Shown in pieces: positions 7,598-10,111 of a DNA stretch of 10,111 bases. The stretch is from an uncultured Erysipelotrichaceae bacterium (lineage in GTDB: Bacteria; Bacillota_I; Bacilli_A; Erysipelotrichales; Erysipelotrichaceae). Within the stretch, counting starts at the first letter, position 1, and each line of letters opens with the position of its first letter. Position numbers and translations under genes: made by a program. Under the pieces are notes generated by a model that saw nothing but the letters and a program-made list of their open reading frames with translations, made no database searches and was not told the DNA's origin. The DNA is taken from positions 1 through 10,111 of the forward strand of contig CACXEN010000125.1 in assembly GCA_902766675.1 (NCBI GenBank). Direction: 5' to 3'.

Positions 7598-8103
7598 TTC
7601 CATTTTATTTTCAAAACGTTTCTAATAAAGAAAAATGTGATTATCACAATCAATACCTCAAATCCAATTCCAATACCTGTCGCAATTGGGTTTTTCAGTG
7701 GTTTCTCTATAAAAGCATGAACTACTTCTCCAACTAGTGTCATCGTCGCAAATACTAAAATAATTTTAATAAAGCCTCTTAAGCCATCCGCATATTTCTC
7801 ATAATAATAATCAGGTATCTTTCCATCTTTATTTGCGATATTCCAGATACGATAAATTAGTACGGTTGTTAATACAACGGTAATTGCATATGGAAGAATG
7901 ACATAAAATGTATTGAGCATGCCACTAGATGGTATTAATCCCAAACCTATTTCTAAGAAGAATAAAAGAAAAGAAAAACCATACAAGGTTTTTCTTGCAC
8001 TTTTATAAGATATTTGTGATTCATCAAATACGTATTGTTCTCCTTTATATACGTATTCATCACCTTCTTTTTGATAATTCGCTATATATTCTTTTCTTTT
8101 CAC
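7585..8103 (-). CDS. Unrecognised four-helix membrane protein
   Basis: A 172-residue protein I cannot assign to a family. A short polar N-terminus (1-38, with DEYVYKGEQYVFDE at 15-28) is followed by four hydrophobic segments at about 41-57, 66-87, 110-131 and 140-161, and a basic tail (KIKWKKFS). The start is a GTG at 8101-8103. It is well supported because an in-frame stop lies at 8122-8124, no other standard start codon lies between, and the next methionine is residue 62, after the first helix. The only ribosome-site-like sequence, AGAAGG (8118-8123), is 14 nt away, so translation is probably coupled to the peptidase gene, whose stop is 4 nt upstream. No clear terminator follows, so read-through into opp is possible. 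The protein may be accessory to peptide uptake or unrelated; the sequence shows no catalytic motif. Confidence 0.8.
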   Translation of the reverse strand: MKRKEYIANYQKEGDEYVYKGEQYVFDESQISYKSARKTLYGFSFLLFFLEIGLGLIPSSGMLNTFYVILPYAITVVLTTVLIYRIWNIANKDGKIPDYYYEKYADGLRGFIKIILVFATMTLVGEVVHAFIEKPLKNPIATGIGIGFEVLIVIITFFFIRNVLKIKWKKFS

Positions 8104-8107
8104 AATA

Positions 8108-9814
8108 CTATTGGATACCTTCTAAATCATATTCTTCTAGGTATGTGCTAGCTTTTTTACATACATTCTCTAGCGTTGCCTTTTCAAAAGGACTATCGAT
8201 ATTGGCATTTTTCAATAATTCTGTAAATACACGTGTACCACCTTGTGTGGTATATGCCATATATTTCTTCCAAGCTTCTTTTTGATCATCTTGAATCATA
8301 GCCCAGAATTGTAATGCAACAGTTTGTGCCAAACAATAATCAATATAATAGAAAGGAACTTCATAAATATGACTTTGTTTTTGCCAAGCCATGCCTTCGC
8401 TATAGAAAGGAATATCTCCATCTAATTTCATCCATGGTTGATAAATTCCTAATAATTCTTTCCATGTCGCATGTCTTTCTGCTGGTGTCATTTCTGGTTT
8501 TTCATACACAATATGTTGGAAATGATCGACCATCGTACCATATGGAATAAATGTTAAGGAACCAGCTAGATGTGAATATTTATATTTTCTTGCGTCTTTC
8601 CCAAAGAAGTCTTCCGCATAATCTTCTGCGAAGAATTCCATAGACATAGAATGTACTTCACTACCTTCCATCGTTGGCCAAATATAATCCATTGGTACAC
8701 GATCACGATTCATATATGCCGCAAAAGCATGCCCTGCTTCATGTGTTACAACCTCAACATCTCCTTGCGTACCATTAAAGTTCGCAAAGATAAAAGGTAC
8801 ACCATAATCATAGATACCTGTGCAATATCCACCACCCGATTTTCCTTCTGTAGATAAGACATCCATTAATTCACCGTCTAACATCGTACGGAAGAATTCA
8901 CTAGTTTCAGGAGATAATGCATCATAGAATTTCTTACCTGCCGCAAGAATATCATCCGCATTACCTGCAGGTTTCGCATTACCACTTCTAAAATCTAATG
9001 CATTATCTGCATAGCTCATAGGATATGTTTTTCCTAAACGAGTAGCTTGTGCTTTATATACTTCACTTGCGACTGGTACTAAGAATTCTTGTACAGCTTC
9101 TCTAAATTGTTTTACATCATTTTGGTCATAACAGTTTCTTCCCATTCTGTAATAACCAAGTTCAATATAGTTTTTATAACCAAGCTTTTTCGCAATATTT
9201 GTACGAACTTTTACCAATTCATCATAGATTCTATCTAATTCACTTTGTTGTGCTTTGTACCAGCCTCCAACTGCTTTCCAAGCTTTTAATCTTCTTTCAT
9301 CATCTAAATCTGTTTGGAAAGCTGTCATTTGTGCTAGTGTATATGTCTTATCTTCAAATGGTACTTGTGCACTAGCCAATAATTTGACATATTCAGAAGT
9401 CAATTTATTTTCTACTTGTAAATCTTCTACGATTTCTTCTGAGAAAGTTTTTAGCGCAATCTCTGCATTCACAAACATTAAGTCTCCATATTCTTTTTCA
9501 AAATCACTACGATATGGGGAATGCAATAATGCATCTGTGAATTTCATTGCGCTTTCTTGTAAAAGTGGAGTTGCTTCATCCCAGAAAGTAACTTCTGCAT
9601 CATAAAATGCATCACGTGTATCTATATCGTGACGAATATGAGCCAGTGCATCAATTGTGCCGATATGTCTGTTTAACTTATCTAAAGCCACAAAGGATTC
9701 ATTGGCTTCTTGATAGCTACTCGCATTTTTTAATTGCTCTGTTAATTCTTCTATTTGCTTTTTTAAATCATCGATATTTGGTCTATCATATTTCATTTCA
9801 CTGAACTTAATCAT
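8108..9814 (-). CDS. M3-family oligoendopeptidase (PepF-like zinc metallopeptidase)
   Basis: A cytoplasmic zinc peptidase that cleaves short peptides, 568 residues long and without a signal peptide. The catalytic site is HEAGH (358-362): H358 and H362 bind zinc and E359 activates water. E386 in EGSEVHSMSMEFFAE (383-397) is the expected third zinc ligand. The conserved aromatic block YEVPFYYIDYCLAQ (484-497) lines the substrate cleft in this family. The N-terminal half is helical, as usual for M3. The short N-terminus with YDRP (9-12) and the overall length resemble the M3 subgroup related to, but distinct from, classical PepF, so I give no symbol. The ATG at 9812-9814 is preferred over a GTG three codons earlier because GAGGTGA lies 5 nt before it and would overlap the GTG. 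Next to the opp operon, its likely job is degrading imported peptides. It is followed after 4 nt by the membrane-protein gene. Confidence 0.95.
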   Translation of the reverse strand: MIKFSEMKYDRPNIDDLKKQIEELTEQLKNASSYQEANESFVALDKLNRHIGTIDALAHIRHDIDTRDAFYDAEVTFWDEATPLLQESAMKFTDALLHSPYRSDFEKEYGDLMFVNAEIALKTFSEEIVEDLQVENKLTSEYVKLLASAQVPFEDKTYTLAQMTAFQTDLDDERRLKAWKAVGGWYKAQQSELDRIYDELVKVRTNIAKKLGYKNYIELGYYRMGRNCYDQNDVKQFREAVQEFLVPVASEVYKAQATRLGKTYPMSYADNALDFRSGNAKPAGNADDILAAGKKFYDALSPETSEFFRTMLDGELMDVLSTEGKSGGGYCTGIYDYGVPFIFANFNGTQGDVEVVTHEAGHAFAAYMNRDRVPMDYIWPTMEGSEVHSMSMEFFAEDYAEDFFGKDARKYKYSHLAGSLTFIPYGTMVDHFQHIVYEKPEMTPAERHATWKELLGIYQPWMKLDGDIPFYSEGMAWQKQSHIYEVPFYYIDYCLAQTVALQFWAMIQDDQKEAWKKYMAYTTQGGTRVFTELLKNANIDSPFEKATLENVCKKASTYLEEYDLEGIQ

Positions 9815-9819
9815 AAACT

Positions 9820-9826
9820 TCACCTC
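9820..9826 (-). promoter_or_regulatory. Ribosome binding site that fixes the M3 peptidase start
   Basis: GAGGTGA (minus strand) lies five bases before the ATG at 9812-9814. The alternative upstream GTG (9821-9823) lies inside this site and has no site of its own, so the ATG is the better start. Confidence 0.7.
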
Positions 9827-9840
9827 GCTTCAACGTCTCA

Positions 9841-9849
9841 AATATAACA
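9841..9849 (-). promoter_or_regulatory. Putative extended -10 promoter of the peptidase gene
   Basis: TGT followed by TATATT (minus strand) fits an extended -10 element (TGn then a -10 hexamer). The predicted start near 9834 would give a leader of about 20 nt. No good -35 is seen at 16-18 bp, which is compatible with an extended -10 promoter but lowers certainty in such AT-rich DNA. Confidence 0.4.
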
Positions 9850-9869
9850 CAACTAACCAAACAATTGTA

Positions 9870-9878
9870 TGATATACT
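9870..9878 (+). promoter_or_regulatory. Putative extended -10 promoter of the tRNA-Ser gene
   Basis: TGA followed by TATACT fits an extended -10 element. The predicted start around 9885 is a few bases before the mature tRNA 5' end at 9891. No recognisable -35 lies at the expected distance. It is divergent from the peptidase promoter, and the two upstream regions overlap. Confidence 0.45.
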
Positions 9879-9890
9879 CTACTAGCATAT

Positions 9891-9976
9891 GCAGATGTAC
9901 CCAAGTGGCTGAAGGGGGCGGTTTCGAAAACCGCTAGACGTGAAAGCGTGCGGGGGTTCAAATCCCTCCATCTGCG
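9891..9976 (+). tRNA. tRNA-Ser (anticodon CGA)
   Basis: An 86-nt class II tRNA that reads UCG serine codons. The seven-pair acceptor is GCAGATG / CATCTGC. The D stem is CCC / GGG. The anticodon stem GCGGT / ACCGC carries loop TTCGAAA with anticodon CGA at 9925-9927. A long variable arm (about 9935-9951, with ACG / CGT pairing) is typical of serine, leucine and tyrosine tRNAs. The T arm is GGGGG, loop TTCAAAT, CCCTC. The discriminator base G9976 is the one expected for tRNA-Ser. The 3' CCA is not encoded (TAG follows), so it must be added by the CCA-adding enzyme. The gene stands alone, with its own putative promoter and a terminator six bases downstream. Confidence 0.95.
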
Positions 9977-9981
9977 TAGTC

Positions 9982-10008
9982 AAAAGGAGTCTTAATTAGA
10001 CTCCTTTT
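9982..10008. terminator. Bidirectional intrinsic terminator shared by tRNA-Ser and the converging gene
   Basis: A perfect 11-base inverted repeat, AAAAGGAGTCT / AGACTCCTTTT, surrounds a five-base loop (9993-9997). The A-tract and T-tract at the two ends give a U-run on either strand, so it can end the tRNA transcript (plus) and the protein gene entering from the right (minus). The stop codon of that gene (9992-9994) lies at the loop, so its last codons form part of the stem. Confidence 0.85.
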
Positions 10009-10111
10009 CATCTAGTTCATTTAACTCTTCCCACATTTCCATTAGATGTGCTAATTCATTATGGATATCATCAATATCTTCATCTAATGCATTCATTTTT
10101 TGATAATCTTG
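9992..10111 (-). CDS. C-terminal fragment of a protein, possibly an ABC-F ATPase
   Basis: The last 39 codons of a gene that enters from the right edge and ends in TAA at 9992-9994. The visible chain (QDYQKMNALDEDIDDIHNEL, then AHLMEMWEELNELDEKESN) is strongly acidic and helical, with heptad-like leucine and methionine positions. This resembles the C-terminal helical tail of ABC-F ribosome-associated ATPases (Uup/YdiF type), in which ELMEEWEEL-like endings are common, but other coiled-coil endings could look the same and no diagnostic motif is inside the window. An internal ATG (residue 6 of the fragment) is not a convincing start because the frame is open to the edge and no ribosome site precedes it. 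Confidence 0.65.
   Translation of the reverse strand, partial: QDYQKMNALDEDIDDIHNELAHLMEMWEELNELDEKESN

Noticed and set aside
7929..8285. Plus-strand open frame of 118 codons, rich in Phe and Ile
   Set aside because: It lies antisense across the end of the M3 peptidase gene and the membrane-protein gene, both well supported, and has no ribosome site or family resemblance. It is a by-product of the AT-rich coding strand.
9255..9605. Plus-strand open frame of 116 codons antisense to the M3 peptidase
   Set aside because: It is entirely inside a gene with a complete catalytic site and conserved helical half; Ser-rich antisense frames of this kind are typical shadows.
9815..9823. GTG start for the M3 peptidase three codons upstream
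   Set aside because: The GTG is part of the GAGGTGA ribosome site that serves the ATG at 9812-9814.
9891..9976. tRNA-Ser as an integration site for a mobile element
   Set aside because: No integrase, no repeated tRNA 3' end and no foreign-looking genes are visible; the tRNA is followed at once by its terminator and an ordinary gene end.

Overview
The window is AT-rich DNA from a low-GC Gram-positive bacterium. Strong GGAGG-type ribosome binding sites, a classical lipoprotein signal on the solute-binding protein, tight operon packing and a tRNA-Ser without encoded CCA all fit Bacillota. The overall style (AT-rich, no TGA stop among eight genes, oversized Opp proteins) suggests Erysipelotrichia or a relative, but that placement is inference and was not tested.

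Layout from right to left, the direction of transcription for all protein genes. The right edge (9992-10111) holds the last 39 codons of a gene that looks like the tail of an ABC-F ATPase. It converges on a plus-strand tRNA-Ser(CGA) (9891-9976), and one symmetrical hairpin (9982-10008) can terminate both. A short divergent promoter region (about 9815-9890) separates the tRNA from an M3-family oligoendopeptidase gene (8108-9814). That gene is followed after 4 nt by a GTG-started gene for an unrecognised four-helix membrane protein (7585-8103). A good sigma-A-type promoter (7521-7549) then starts an oligopeptide permease operon: oppA (5153-7447), an intercistronic hairpin (5090-5126), oppB (4038-5024), oppC (2480-4027), oppD (1284-2465) and oppF (247-1284). 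Last comes the start of a further unrecognised membrane protein (1-260, cut by the window edge), which overlaps oppF by 14 nt.

Together the genes describe peptide scavenging. A membrane-anchored lipoprotein (OppA) captures peptides, OppB and OppC form the channel, and OppD and OppF drive import. A cytosolic metallopeptidase from the adjacent transcription unit can degrade the imported peptides. The system itself is well known. The unusual parts are structural: OppC carries an extra domain of about 200 residues with three degenerate repeats on the outer face, OppA is about 150-200 residues longer than usual, OppD has a very basic N-terminal extension, and two uncharacterised membrane proteins accompany the system. 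There is no gene-free stretch over 300 bases. I found no mobile element, CRISPR array or phage gene.
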